Positions 1 through 9,239 are shown, counted from the stretch's first letter. The stretch is DNA of 64,000 bases from Candidatus Thiovulum stygium (GCA_021582295.1 CP091137.1:274970-338969), one strand, 5' to 3'. The notes: a model not told the origin generated them from the letters alone. Program-made: numbers and translations.

Positions 1-618
1 AGGTGAATTAGTATTATATAATTGATGAGGTTCAGCTTTTTCATAATGCATTTTTAACTCTTTGCCAGTTGCGAAAACAACTATTTTAGGCTTTTTGAAA
101 ACTGAAATATGGCTAATTCCTTGAGATGCAAGAAGTCCAATTTTTGAAGAAGTTATTCGTTCGCCAATATTCATTAAAAGTTCATTTAATTTTATATCTT
201 CACCTGAAAATCTAATATGTGAATTGGGTTTTAATGAATTTGGAATTAATATTTTATTTTGCGATTCAAGTTCTAAATCTATTTTAATATCTTCAAATGG
301 AATAATAGTTCCAACACCTTTTGGAATTTTTCCACCAGTCATAATTTTTACAGCTTCAAATTTAGAAATTAAAAAATCATCGGCGACCTCATCACCAGCG
401 AAAATAGTTTTAACTATTTGAACAGTTTCGCCAAGAGATAAAAGTGAAACAGCATAGCCATCCATTGCAGAATTATTAAAATTTGGAAGTTCTCTAATTG
501 CAATTATATTTTCAGCAAGAACTCTATCAACAGAATTTTCAATTGGAACAAGTTCCACCCCGAGCGGGGTGATGTGCGAATAAATCAGCTCTAAAGCTCT
601 CTCGATTGAGATAGCCAT
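1..618 (-). CDS. moeA: Molybdopterin molybdotransferase MoeA, N-terminal part (gene cut by window edge)
   Basis: MoeA inserts molybdate into adenylylated molybdopterin in the cytoplasm, the last step of molybdenum cofactor synthesis. Translating the minus strand from the ATG at 618 gives an open frame to the window edge with the family hallmark PNFNNSAMDGYAV and then IMTGGKIPKGVGTIIPFE. About 206 codons are visible; the C-terminal half lies outside. The start lies 3 nt after the fba stop, so the two are probably co-transcribed and coupled. The cofactor would serve the molybdoenzyme at 31.9-34.9 kb. A 40-nt piece of this gene (415-454) recurs exactly at 3215-3254. Identification is secure. Confidence 0.93.
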   Translation of the reverse strand, partial: MAISIERALELIYSHITPLGVELVPIENSVDRVLAENIIAIRELPNFNNSAMDGYAVSLLSLGETVQIVKTIFAGDEVADDFLISKFEAVKIMTGGKIPKGVGTIIPFEDIKIDLELESQNKILIPNSLKPNSHIRFSGEDIKLNELLMNIGERITSSKIGLLASQGISHISVFKKPKIVVFATGKELKMHYEKAEPHQLYNTNSP

Positions 619-621
619 TGA

Positions 622-1545
622 CTAAATTTTTCCTGCACTTCCTAGAAGTTGCATTCTCTCTTTTAATAAAGTTTTAACACTTTTAATAGCTGGAGAGAAA
701 AATTTTCGAAGATCAAATTCACTTTTTTGTTCATTTACAACTTTGCGAACTTCAGCCATAAATGCGATTCGTAAATCTGTATCAGTATTAACTTTATTAA
801 TGCCACCTTTTATAGCTTCAGTTAAAAAATTAAATGGAACACCTTTTGAACCTTTTAAATCGCCACCAGTTTTTTCAAAAGCGATTCTTACATTTTCAGG
901 AATTGCACTTGCACCGTGTAAAACAAGAGGAATATTAGTAGCTTTTTTAACTTCTTGTAATCTATTAAAGTCTAATTTAGGTTCGCCTTTAAATTTAAAA
1001 GCACCATGAGAAGTTCCAATAGCTGGAGCTAAATAATCAACATCAGTTAATTTAACAAATTCTCGAGCTTCTTCGACATTAACGAGAACAGCATCACGAT
1101 CAGAAACAACAATATTATCTTCAATACCCATTAAACGACCAAGTTCAGCTTCAACACCGATTCCAGATTTATGAGCAATTTCAACAACTTCACGAGTCAT
1201 TGCAATATTTTCTTCAAATGAATGATGACTTGCATCAATCATAACAGAAGTAAAACCAGCTTTGATAACATTAATACAACTTTCAACAGTTGTGCCATGA
1301 TCAAGATGTAAAGCGACAGGAATATGAGGATATCGATTAGAAAGAGTTTTTGTCATCGAATAGAGCATATCAGCTCCAGCATATTTAACTGCACCTTCAC
1401 TTGCTTGAACAATAATCGGTGATGAGGTCTCATTTGCAGATTCAAAAATTGCAATTAGCATTTCAAGATTATTTATATTAAAAGCACCAACTGCATAACC
1501 ATATTTATGGGCTTTATTTAATATTTCTTTACCACTAACTAGCAT
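622..1545 (-). CDS. fba: Class II fructose-bisphosphate aldolase
   Basis: This is the zinc-dependent aldolase that interconverts fructose 1,6-bisphosphate with glyceraldehyde 3-phosphate and dihydroxyacetone phosphate, used in gluconeogenesis or glycolysis. The product is 307 aa, the normal length for the Campylobacter/Helicobacter type. Visible motifs are NTerminal GAFNINNLEML, the metal-binding HLDHG near residue 80, the GVEAELGRLMG segment and the C-terminal INKVNTDTDLR substrate loop. The ATG overlaps by one base (TAATG) the stop codon that the upstream isomerase would use after frame repair, so the two are probably translationally coupled. Next to a Peb4-like gene, as in Campylobacter. 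Confidence 0.96.
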   Translation of the reverse strand: MLVSGKEILNKAHKYGYAVGAFNINNLEMLIAIFESANETSSPIIVQASEGAVKYAGADMLYSMTKTLSNRYPHIPVALHLDHGTTVESCINVIKAGFTSVMIDASHHSFEENIAMTREVVEIAHKSGIGVEAELGRLMGIEDNIVVSDRDAVLVNVEEAREFVKLTDVDYLAPAIGTSHGAFKFKGEPKLDFNRLQEVKKATNIPLVLHGASAIPENVRIAFEKTGGDLKGSKGVPFNFLTEAIKGGINKVNTDTDLRIAFMAEVRKVVNEQKSEFDLRKFFSPAIKSVKTLLKERMQLLGSAGKI

Positions 1546-1558
1546 TATTTAGATCCAT

Positions 1559-2401
1559 TTAACATTTTAATATCAGCTTTAGATTTAAGATATTCGATTT
1601 TTTCTCAACAAATTTTTGGAATTTTTCAACTTTGATTTTTTGTTCTATAACTTGTTCAGCTTCTTCAAATGTAGCTTGACCAGCCTCTTTTTTATCTTCG
1701 AGATAAATAACATGAAATCCAAATTGAGTTTTAACTGGAATTTTAGAAATTGTTCCAACTGCCATTGAGAAAACAGCTTTATTAAATTCTGGAACCATTA
1801 CACCTTCAGGAAAATAACCTAAATCGCCACCTCGTTCAGAAGCTCCCGGTTCAATAGACATATTTTTAGCACTTTCAATAAATTCATTTTTTAATTTATC
1901 GCCATCATATTTAGAAAGAAGACCGATTAAGCCTTTTGCTTCATCTTCAGTTTTAACAAGAATATGTCTAGCATGAACAGTTTTAGGCTTTTTGAACTCA
2001 CTCTTATTTTTATTATAATAATCTTTCATTTCAGCACTAGAAATAGCCTGTTTTTCAAGTTCATTTTTTAACCACATATCAGCAGTAAGCTGTCTTTTAA
2101 TATGTTTAATAGCTAATTCAAGCTGTTCTTTAAATTCAGCATTATTTGTAACACCACTTTTTTTTGCCTCATTTTCGAGTAAAACTCTAGCAATCGATTG
2201 TTCAAGAGCCATATTTTGAACTTTAATTTGAGTTGGATTATCTAAATTGCCATATCTACCACCAGTAATTTGAGCAATAATTGGTAAAAGGTCTCGATCA
2301 GTTATAGTTTCGCCATTAACCTTTGCAAGATCAACAGCAGACAAAATTTGAGTTGAAAGAGCTAAACTTAATAGCCCAGAAGTATAAATATTTTTAATCA
2401 T
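1559..2401 (-). CDS. Peb4/SurA-like periplasmic peptidyl-prolyl isomerase (3' end out of frame)
   Basis: The product is a parvulin-type PPIase that assists folding of outer-membrane proteins in the periplasm. Residues 1-22 form a signal peptide. A SurA-N-like helical part follows. The PpiC domain (about residues 140-240) has HARHILVKTEDEA, SIEPGASERGGDLGYF and FGFHVIYLED. The last 13 residues (SNILNLKLILKC) look wrong: the other frame reads EYLKSKADIKMLNGSK and stops at 1545-1547, overlapping the fba start as TAATG. The switch is at a run of six T (1598-1603, six A on the coding strand) where seven would keep the frame. The true end is therefore probably 1545. Second gene of the yebC-fba-moeA operon. 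Confidence 0.88.
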   Translation of the reverse strand: MIKNIYTSGLLSLALSTQILSAVDLAKVNGETITDRDLLPIIAQITGGRYGNLDNPTQIKVQNMALEQSIARVLLENEAKKSGVTNNAEFKEQLELAIKHIKRQLTADMWLKNELEKQAISSAEMKDYYNKNKSEFKKPKTVHARHILVKTEDEAKGLIGLLSKYDGDKLKNEFIESAKNMSIEPGASERGGDLGYFPEGVMVPEFNKAVFSMAVGTISKIPVKTQFGFHVIYLEDKKEAGQATFEEAEQVIEQKIKVEKFQKFVEKKSNILNLKLILKC

Positions 2402-2431
2402 TTATATAAAAGCTCCTATAATAAAATAAAT

Positions 2432-3148
2432 TTATTCTAAATTTGTGTATATATTTTGAACATCATCATCGTCTTCAAGTTTTTCGACGAGATTCTCAAT
2501 TTTTTCTCGAGCTTCATCTGAAAGTTGAACTTTATTAGAAGCGACCATTTCGATTTTAGACTCCAAAATATTTAGCTTTAGTTTATCTAATTTTGATAAT
2601 AGTGAGTTTAATTGACTCGGATCTGTTTCGATAACAATAACATCATCATAATTATCAAAGATCTCTTCAGCTCCACCTTCCATAGCAATTTCGATAATCA
2701 GTTCATCAAGATCAGATTTAGCAATAGCGATAATTCCTTTTTTCTCGAACATCCAACCGACAGAACCACTTTCACCAAGATTTCCACCAGCTTTACCAAG
2801 AGTTGCTCGTAAATTAGAAACAGTTCGATTTCTGTTATCAGTCATAACTTCCATAAGAATAGCGACACCATTTGGACCGTAACCTTCATAAACGATATTT
2901 TCATAAATGATGCCTTTAATATTACCAGTAGCTTTATCGATAGCTCTTTGAATATTATCAGTTGGCATTGAATTTTCTTTTGCCTTTTGAATTGCAAGTC
3001 TCAAACTTGGATTTCCAGTAGGATCGCCTCCACCTTGCCTTGCAGTTGTTACGATATCTTTAACTAATTTTGTAAATAAAGCTCCTCGTTTGCTATCGAT
3101 TGCACCCTTTTTCCGTTTAATCGTAGCCCACTTGCTATGTCCAGACAT
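2432..3148 (-). CDS. yebC: YebC/PmpR/TACO1 family protein
   Basis: This belongs to the conserved YebC family, described as a transcriptional regulator in several bacteria and as a translation factor acting on proline-rich stretches in others. The product is about 238 aa, normal for the family, and starts with the signature MSGHSKWATIKRKKGAIDSK. Other typical stretches are ARQGGGDPTGNPSLRLAIQK, YEGYGPNGVAILMEVMTDNR and GESGSVGWMFEKKG. The open frame extends upstream to 3262, but those extra 38 codons come from a copied moeA fragment. The start chosen has a Shine-Dalgarno AAGGAAA just upstream. First gene of the minus-strand operon with the isomerase, fba and moeA. Confidence 0.93.
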   Translation of the reverse strand: MSGHSKWATIKRKKGAIDSKRGALFTKLVKDIVTTARQGGGDPTGNPSLRLAIQKAKENSMPTDNIQRAIDKATGNIKGIIYENIVYEGYGPNGVAILMEVMTDNRNRTVSNLRATLGKAGGNLGESGSVGWMFEKKGIIAIAKSDLDELIIEIAMEGGAEEIFDNYDDVIVIETDPSQLNSLLSKLDKLKLNILESKIEMVASNKVQLSDEAREKIENLVEKLEDDDDVQNIYTNLE

Positions 3149-3214
3149 ATGTTTCCTTTTAAATAAAATTAATTTTTGGTCTATTTTTTTAATTATTATA
3201 TTAGCAAAAAATAG

Positions 3215-3254
3215 TATTTGAACAGTTTCGCCAAGAGATAAAAGTGAAACAGCA
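3215..3254 (-). repeat. 40-nt exact copy of an internal moeA segment
   Basis: Bases 3215-3254 are identical to 415-454 inside moeA, which encode AVSLLSLGETVQI. The copy is in the same reading frame as yebC and lengthens its open frame artificially. It is a short transposed remnant or a trace of an old rearrangement, close to the start of the long inverted repeat at 3318. Confidence 0.85.
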
Positions 3255-3317
3255 ATTCTCAAAACTTAAATCATCTCATTCCAACAAAACAACTTTTCAA
3301 ACCATTTAAACTTTAAA

Positions 3318-3955
3318 GCTCTATTTAAGAAAACTAACTTTTAGCTATTATAAATATTTATCTAATTTTTTTAAAAATTAGTTTCCACCGCAAAACTACT
3401 AAAAAATAGTAATTTTAAAGCTTAAATATAAATGAATTTATAGTGATTTTTTTGTTAGAGTGCCTCTCATGGGAGTTGAGCTTTTCAAAAAAAATCTTCA
3501 AATTATTTGAATTTGACCTCATCGAAAAAATCGCTATTTTAGAGATTTTGCTTAAATAAAAAAATTAGTTGATCGAAAATTGGTCAAAATTGGCTAAAAA
3601 CAGCACTTTTTTAGTAACCTTAAATATAAATGAATTTATAGTAATTTTTTTGTTAGAGTGCCTCTCATGGGAGTTGAGCTTTTCAAAAAAAAATCTTCAA
3701 ATTATTTGAATTTGACCTCATCGAAAAGATCGCTATTTTAGAGAGTTTGCTTAAGCTTAAGAATTAGTTTTATTTTTAAGTGGCATTTGATGAGGTGTCT
3801 ATCAAGTATATTTATATAATATAGTTTTAATGTTGAAATGCTAAATTTATATTTTATAGATCAAAAAATTAAAAAATCCCGACCATGAGCATCTTTGAGT
3901 ATTTGTAAATTTATAGAGTATATATTTTTATTGAATATAAAATTTTTTCAGAGCT
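3318..3955. repeat. Left arm of a ~0.64-kb inverted repeat, with two 198-bp tandem units
   Basis: This non-coding segment is similar, in opposite orientation, to 39430-40072, about 35.5 kb away. It contains two tandem units spaced 198 bp apart; for example the string TGCCTCTCATGGGAGTTGAG starts at 3461 and again at 3659. Each unit carries one GATGAGGT octamer on the minus strand (3516, 3715). The inner end of the arm holds the shared string TCCCGACCATG near 3880. I see no gene here. Confidence 0.8.
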
Positions 3956-3975
3956 AATTTATTGCATGTTTTAAG

Positions 3976-4085
3976 GACTTCCCCGTCAGACTTCGTCTGC
4001 CACCCCTTCTGAAGAAGGGGAATGAAGAAGTGGAATTTTGAAATATTCCCATCCTATGGAGGGGTGTCCGTTAGGACGGGGTGGA
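3976..4085. repeat. GC-rich palindromic intergenic repeat
   Basis: A patch of unusually high GC contains several nested inverted repeats: CAGACTTCGTCTG, CCCCTTCTGAAGAAGGGG, and a larger CCCC...GGGG pairing ending in GTCCGTTAGGACGGGGTGG. It resembles small palindromic dispersed repeats found in many bacterial genomes. It lies just downstream of the broken hsdS gene. Confidence 0.6.
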
Positions 4086-4091
4086 GTGGAT

Positions 4092-5402
4092 TTATTCCTC
4101 ATTTGATGGAAAAAGTTGTTGCATAAGTCCTTTTTTATGTTCTTTTAGAAGTTCTACTTTTTTGGTTGATGAGGTAATAAGTTCATCAAGCGAACTCAAA
4201 CAATCGGCGATTTTTTGTTGTTCTTGGAGTGATGGAAATGAAATATTAAAAATCATTACTTTTTCCTTAGATAGATTAAATCTGTGTACTACCTTGTGCA
4301 AGTCTTGAAATATTATTCTTAGTATAGTAGCCTTAAAATATAACCTTACAAAATAAGTACTATTATATTATGATTGTTCAATCTGTATCCAAAACATAGA
4401 ACTATTCTAGATTAAGTATTATTTAGTATGCTTCTAATATGAACCGAACTCATTCCAGTTTCTTCCATGTTTCAGAAGATATAGTAAAAACCATATCTCT
4501 AAATTTTACTACAGTTTTTGTATGTTTCATTAAGTAATCAATATTTACATATTTCAAAATTGAAATATATTTATTTTTATCAATCACATTTAATTTTATA
4601 AGTAATATAATTTGAGTCACACATATCCGAAGGAATCTTCATGCACTTTCTCCATTAACCATTATATGTATTGCCTAATTTATTTAATTCTTCTCCTCCC
4701 ACTCCCCACTATTTACAAACTCAGGAAATCGAAGCCGTGGGACACTCTCGCCCTCTTGTGGAAAAAGTTGTTGCATAAGTCCTTTTTTATGTTCTTTTAG
4801 AAGTTCTACTTTTTGACTGATGAGATAATAAGTTCATCAAGCGAACTCAAACAATCGGCTATTTTTTGTTGTTCGGCGAGTGATGGTAATGAAATATTAA
4901 TTTGCATTACTTTTTCCTTAGACAGATTAAATCTTGTACTACCTTGTGCAAGTCTTGAAATCTTATTTCTTAGCATAGTAGCCCTAAAATAAAACCTTGC
5001 AAAATAAGGACTTAATATATCAAAATTGTTCAATCTGTATCCAAAACAAAAACTATTCAGATAAGTATTTTTAGTATCTTCTAAAAGAACCGAACTCATT
5101 CCAGTTTCTTCTCTTGTTTCAGAAGATATAGTAAAAAATATATCTCCAAATTTTACTAAGTTTTGTTTTTCATTGGTTTCAATATTTACATTTTCAAAAA
5201 TTGATATATTTATTTTTGAATTATCAAAAATATTTTTATAAGTAATATAATTTGAGTTACCATATCCAAAATCTTGTGCGGTTTTTCCACTTAAACCATT
5301 ATATGTATTGCCTAATTTATTTAATTCCTTCTCCTCCCACTCCCCATCATTTGCAAACTCGGGAAATCTTAATTTTGGTATATTTTTCGTTTTTTTACTC
5401 AT
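4092..5402 (-). pseudogene. hsdS: Type I restriction-modification specificity subunit HsdS, frameshifted
   Basis: HsdS gives type I restriction enzymes their DNA target. The first half (4806-5402) begins MSKKTKNIPKLRFPEF and ends in the conserved helix EQQKIADCLSSLDEL. One missing A near 4815 breaks the frame, after which LKEHKKGLMQQLFP and a second LRFPEF..GEWEEK start can be read. The last 70 codons (4092-4301) end VELLKEHKKGLMQQLFPSNEE. The whole span has the usual two-target-domain length. The second target domain (about 4302-4740) is a close copy of the first but riddled with small insertions and deletions. No hsdM or hsdR is in the window, so this is an orphan, very likely inactive gene. 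Confidence 0.82.
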
Positions 5403-5528
5403 ATTAAGCTTTTAGCTCCTTTTTAGTTCTATCTTAGCTTTTATTATCTGATAATAAAAGTTTTTTTAATTAGATATAGTTTTTTTATAGTTTTTCGATA
5501 ATTTCTAGTAATTCACAACTCATATTTA

Positions 5529-5705
5529 AATCATTGTTATAAAAGTCTTTCTTCAATTGGCGGAAATTTAATTATTTTTGGAACAACCTTAAAATCAAAT
5601 GATGAACATATTCAAAATGCTATTTTACAAAGTAAGCTCATTAGAAAAAATGATTATGGCTTACGAATTTCCAAATTAACAAATTACTACCTCATCAATT
5701 TTTAA
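5529..5705 (+). pseudogene. Remnant of an unknown gene (possibly DUF4917-like)
   Basis: An open stretch of 58 codons without a start reads NHCYKSLSSIGGNLIIFGTT and continues LKSNDEHIQNAI up to a TAA at 5703. The GGNLIIFGTTLKSNDEHI pattern recalls the C-terminal part of DUF4917/SIR2-like proteins, but I cannot test this. There is no start codon or upstream coding sequence, so it is a 3' remnant. The remaining part of 5403-5746 shows no gene. Confidence 0.35.
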
Positions 5706-5711
5706 TTTTGC

Positions 5712-5736
5712 TTTCTCGTGTTTTTAGCACGAGAAA
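5712..5736. terminator. Hairpin downstream of the RluA-family gene
   Basis: TTTCTCGTG and CACGAGAAA form a perfect 9-bp stem with a 7-nt loop, 11 nt past the end of the minus-strand pseudouridine synthase gene. No clear T tract follows, so factor-dependent termination or an mRNA 3' end is more likely than a classical intrinsic terminator. Confidence 0.5.
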
Positions 5737-5746
5737 TTAGCTAATT

Positions 5747-6661
5747 TTAAGAGTTTAAATTTAAAAATCTATCAAAAGATTTCGGTTCTTCAACTTCAAA
5801 TGAGTAATCAAATAACTTCACTTTTTTAGAATGCAGTAATATTCTTTCATATTCGTTTCCGCCATAACTTATATCTCCAATTATTGGAAAACCAATAGAT
5901 GATAAATGCACACGAATTTGATGAGTTCGACCTGTATCTATAACTATTTTTAATTTTGTTTTATTTCCATAAATTGCAATTGGTTCGATTTCAGTTTTTG
6001 CATCAACTCCATCTTTTGCAATTACAACTTTACCACGACCTTCATTGCTAACTTTTTTCAATTTTTTATCAATTGTCATTGGTTCAGCAATTTTGCCATT
6101 TATCCAAGCTACATATTCTTTATAAACTCGATGAGCTTTAAACTCTTCGATCACTTTTTTCTGAAATTCTATATTTTTGCCTAATAATAAAATTCCACTT
6201 GTTTCTCGATCAAGTCTATTTAGTAAAAATATCTCGTTTCCACCTCGTTTTAAAAGTTCTTCGACCTCATCACTAGTTATCATTGAAGGTTTATTTATTA
6301 CGAGAATATTGTCATCTTCAAATATTTTTTTAGGTTGTTCAACTTCGCGAACAGAAAATTTTGTTGAAAGTGGAACTTCTGCTCTAGCAATATTGACTCT
6401 TCGTCCGCTAATTGAAACAAGACCAGCATCAATCATTTTTTTCGCTTCGCCATTAGAAATTTTTAGTTGCATTGACAAAAGCTTATAAGCTTTTTCACGA
6501 CTATTTTTTTCATCTAATTTTTTCTCAACAGCTTTTTTATCTGTTCGTTCTTGTCTAACTAGTCGCTCTTTTGCAAATTTGTTTATATTTCTATCAGATT
6601 TCTTTTTATCAGATTCTATTTTTTTACTTTTATTAGTATCTTTTTTTAATTTTTCGTTCAA
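5747..6661 (-). CDS. RluA-family 23S rRNA/tRNA pseudouridine synthase with S4 domain
   Basis: The enzyme would isomerise uridine to pseudouridine in rRNA or tRNA. The first 55 residues are very rich in Lys and Asp/Glu and probably disordered. An S4 RNA-binding domain follows (about residues 60-110, LLSMQLKISNGEAKKMIDAG). The catalytic domain has the Asp-containing motif LLNRLDRETSGILLLGK and the RluA signature GRTHQIRVHLSS, then GFPIIGD. At 304 aa it has family length. The precise target uridine cannot be deduced. It lies 18 nt after cysE on the same strand, likely in one operon with speA and cysE. Confidence 0.9.
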   Translation of the reverse strand: MNEKLKKDTNKSKKIESDKKKSDRNINKFAKERLVRQERTDKKAVEKKLDEKNSREKAYKLLSMQLKISNGEAKKMIDAGLVSISGRRVNIARAEVPLSTKFSVREVEQPKKIFEDDNILVINKPSMITSDEVEELLKRGGNEIFLLNRLDRETSGILLLGKNIEFQKKVIEEFKAHRVYKEYVAWINGKIAEPMTIDKKLKKVSNEGRGKVVIAKDGVDAKTEIEPIAIYGNKTKLKIVIDTGRTHQIRVHLSSIGFPIIGDISYGGNEYERILLHSKKVKLFDYSFEVEEPKSFDRFLNLNS

Positions 6662-6679
6662 TATTAACCTTTTTATATT

Positions 6680-7390
6680 TTAACTCTTCATTGAGTTCAA
6701 AAATGTCTTATAAATAGCATCTAATTCTAAATCTTTTTCTAAAAGTTCTCTATGATCTTTAATTAAGATATGCTCGAGAATAGCAACTTTTTTTAATAAA
6801 TATTGAAATAGTTCTTTATCGACATCTGGTAATTTATTATGACCAAGTGGATCAGTTGATCTTCCTCGTTCAACAACTCGTGCAGGAATACCAATAGCAG
6901 TTGAATTATCTGGAACATCTTTAATAACAACTGAATTTGCACCAATTTTAGAATTTTGACCAATAATAATATTACCTAAAACTTTTGCACCTGCACCAAT
7001 AACGACACCACTTTTAATAGTTGGATGTCGTTTGCCTTTAATTAAACTAACACCACCGAGAGTAACACCTTGATAAATCAAGACATTATTTTCGATAATA
7101 GCAGTTTCACCGATAACAACACCAAAACCGTGATCAATAAAAACGGAATCACCTATAGTTGCTCCAGGGTGAATATCTATATTTGTAAAAATTTGAGAGA
7201 CACCCATTATAAATCTTCCAATTCGTTTAAAGCCATTGCGATAAAAACGATTAGCGATTCTATAATTAATAATGGCCCAAAGTCCAGGATAGTTAAAAAA
7301 TAGTTCTATTCTTGACTTTAAAGCTGGATCATTACTTGTTACTGCCTTTATGTCGCTCTTTATCTGTTGAATTAGACTTTTGTTTATCAT
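6680..7390 (-). CDS. cysE: Serine O-acetyltransferase
   Basis: CysE makes O-acetylserine from serine and acetyl-CoA, the first step of cysteine synthesis. The 236-aa product has the N-terminal helical part (AIINYRIANRFYRNGFKR) and a left-handed beta-helix of hexapeptide repeats: DIHPGATIGDSVFIDHGFGV, GVTLGGVS, HPTIKSGVVIGAGAKVLGN, then GIPARVV. The start codon at 7390 overlaps the tail of speA; with one extra A in the run at 7394-7398, speA would end in a tight ATGA overlap here. Confidence 0.95.
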   Translation of the reverse strand: MINKSLIQQIKSDIKAVTSNDPALKSRIELFFNYPGLWAIINYRIANRFYRNGFKRIGRFIMGVSQIFTNIDIHPGATIGDSVFIDHGFGVVIGETAIIENNVLIYQGVTLGGVSLIKGKRHPTIKSGVVIGAGAKVLGNIIIGQNSKIGANSVVIKDVPDNSTAIGIPARVVERGRSTDPLGHNKLPDVDKELFQYLLKKVAILEHILIKDHRELLEKDLELDAIYKTFLNSMKS

Positions 7391-9239
7391 CTGTTTTTAA
7401 ATAATTATCCTTATCAAAATAGTCATTAATTTTCTGAAAGATAACATCTTTTTCTTGAGAAGAACGAGAATTTAAACTATTAATTTGATTTTTAAATTTA
7501 CTAAAAATATTTTCTCGATTAAAACCAATAGAATCAAGAATTGCAATAATACTTTTAGATTTTTCTTCATTTCTAATTTTAAAGCCATCTTCATCGATAT
7601 CCACAATGAGTTCAGTTGGACGATCAAATAAATTATGTTTCATACCTAAAATATCTTGATAAGCACCCAATAAAAAGAAACCTATGTAATAGGGTTTTTT
7701 CTTTAAATCTATATCATGTAAAAATAGCGGAGCTTGTTCATCAAATTCAATTTCACCATCACTATCGCAAGTAATATCCCAAATCGAAGCTGGTCTAACA
7801 GCTTTTTTATCAAGATGATGAATAGGCATAATTGGAAATTTTTGATTTAAACCCCAATAATCAGGCATTGATTGAAAAACAGAAAAATTGATGAGGTATC
7901 GCTCTTCAATTTTATGTAAAAGTGCGACATATTCAAAAATCTCTTGACGATCAATAATAGTTAATATTTTTTTAATAATCATTTGACCTAGAATTTCGAT
8001 ATTTGCTCTATCTTCAAGATCTAAATAACCAAGTTCAAAAAGAGTTTCTATCGAATCAAGATGTTCTGTTGTTTCATGTAATAGCTCTAAGATACCATTA
8101 TCACCGAGTTTTTTATCTATTTTTTTATATATTTTTTTAAGAACTTTAATAATTTTTGGATTATTTTTATCTTTTAGAGTTAAATGTTTTTCACAATAAT
8201 CTTGCGAATATAATTCAAGAACAGAAGTAACAAGAAGTGAATGATGAGCAGAAATAAATCTACCGAATTCAGTATAAATTATAGGATTTTCGATATTTTT
8301 TTCATCTGTAACCTCTTTGATAATTTTTACGACAGTCGAAACAAATTCTTCAGTTGTATAGTTTCTATCATTTGAGGCTTTATGCTGACCATAATCAACA
8401 CCAAGACCACCACCAATATTTAATTTATTGAGATCTTTAGCACCCATTTTTTTAAGTTCAGTATATATTTGTCCAACTTCACGAAGAGCTTTTTGAACTG
8501 TATAAATAGAACCTATTTGAGAACCAATATGGAAATGCAACATTTTGAAATTTTGCAATAATTTAGCCTGTTTTAAAAGAGCAAGAGCCTGAATTATTTC
8601 AGCAGCTGTTAAACCAAATTTTGAATCAATTCCGCCACTTTTTGCCCATCTTCCAGAACCATAAGAATATAAACGAATTCGTATTCCGATATTTGGGGCA
8701 ACAGGAAAACTTTTAGCAGTATCTAAAATATTTTGAAGTTCATTTAAACTTTCAATAATAAGAGTTACATTATGCTCAATTTGAGTTGCAAGAAATGCAA
8801 GTTCAATCATTTCACGATCTTTAAATCCATTTATAGTTATAGGAGCTTTATGAACATTTGTAGCTATTGCTAATAATAATTCAGCTTTACTACCAGCTTC
8901 TACACCATAATTATATTTTGGAGCATATCGCATAAACTCATTTAGAAAACCACTATATTGATTTACTTTTAATGGAAAAACAGCCTGAAAACTTCCGCCA
9001 TATTTTTCCTTTTCCATAATATTATTAAAAGTGTCATATAGTTTTCTCATTTGACGATCAATTAAATGTGGAAGCCTAATTAAAATGGGAGTTGTTAAAC
9101 CCATTTTTTCAGCTTTTTCGACGATTTCAAGAAGTGATGGAGCACTTTTATAGTTTACTTTTACTAAACCATCTTCAACAATAAAATTTCCACGACTCCA
9201 ATATTGGAGACCATACTCATCTTTATCCATAAACGGCAA
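7332..9239 (-). CDS. speA: Biosynthetic arginine decarboxylase
   Basis: SpeA is the PLP-dependent enzyme that converts arginine to agmatine, the entry to polyamine synthesis. At 635 aa it has family length. The PLP lysine is in FQAVFPLKVNQYSGF (about residue 90); GVEAGSKAELLLAIA, LHFHIGSQIGS and LNIGGGLGVDYG are typical of the fold. The last 23 or so residues, after NYLK, are hydrophilic and overlap cysE by 59 nt. If the A5 run at 7394-7398 were one base longer the protein would end YLKNR with TGA inside the cysE ATGA, so the overlap is probably a frameshift artefact. It pairs functionally with nspC at the right edge. Confidence 0.95.
   Translation of the reverse strand: MPFMDKDEYGLQYWSRGNFIVEDGLVKVNYKSAPSLLEIVEKAEKMGLTTPILIRLPHLIDRQMRKLYDTFNNIMEKEKYGGSFQAVFPLKVNQYSGFLNEFMRYAPKYNYGVEAGSKAELLLAIATNVHKAPITINGFKDREMIELAFLATQIEHNVTLIIESLNELQNILDTAKSFPVAPNIGIRIRLYSYGSGRWAKSGGIDSKFGLTAAEIIQALALLKQAKLLQNFKMLHFHIGSQIGSIYTVQKALREVGQIYTELKKMGAKDLNKLNIGGGLGVDYGQHKASNDRNYTTEEFVSTVVKIIKEVTDEKNIENPIIYTEFGRFISAHHSLLVTSVLELYSQDYCEKHLTLKDKNNPKIIKVLKKIYKKIDKKLGDNGILELLHETTEHLDSIETLFELGYLDLEDRANIEILGQMIIKKILTIIDRQEIFEYVALLHKIEERYLINFSVFQSMPDYWGLNQKFPIMPIHHLDKKAVRPASIWDITCDSDGEIEFDEQAPLFLHDIDLKKKPYYIGFFLLGAYQDILGMKHNLFDRPTELIVDIDEDGFKIRNEEKSKSIIAILDSIGFNRENIFSKFKNQINSLNSRSSQEKDVIFQKINDYFDKDNYLKTDDKQKSNSTDKERHKGSNK

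Noticed and set aside
224-421. Plus-strand open frame inside moeA, and similar opposite-strand frames in fba, cysE, pycB, thiC and others
   Set aside because: They lie antisense to strongly conserved genes and their products show no recognisable feature.
3149-3262. N-terminal extension of YebC
   Set aside because: The extra codons are an out-of-place moeA fragment, and the family always starts at MSGHSKW, which has its own ribosome site.
3404-3760. Possible CRISPR or iteron origin from the 198-bp units
   Set aside because: The units are long and just two per site, with no short regular repeats, no DnaA-box cluster and no replication gene nearby.
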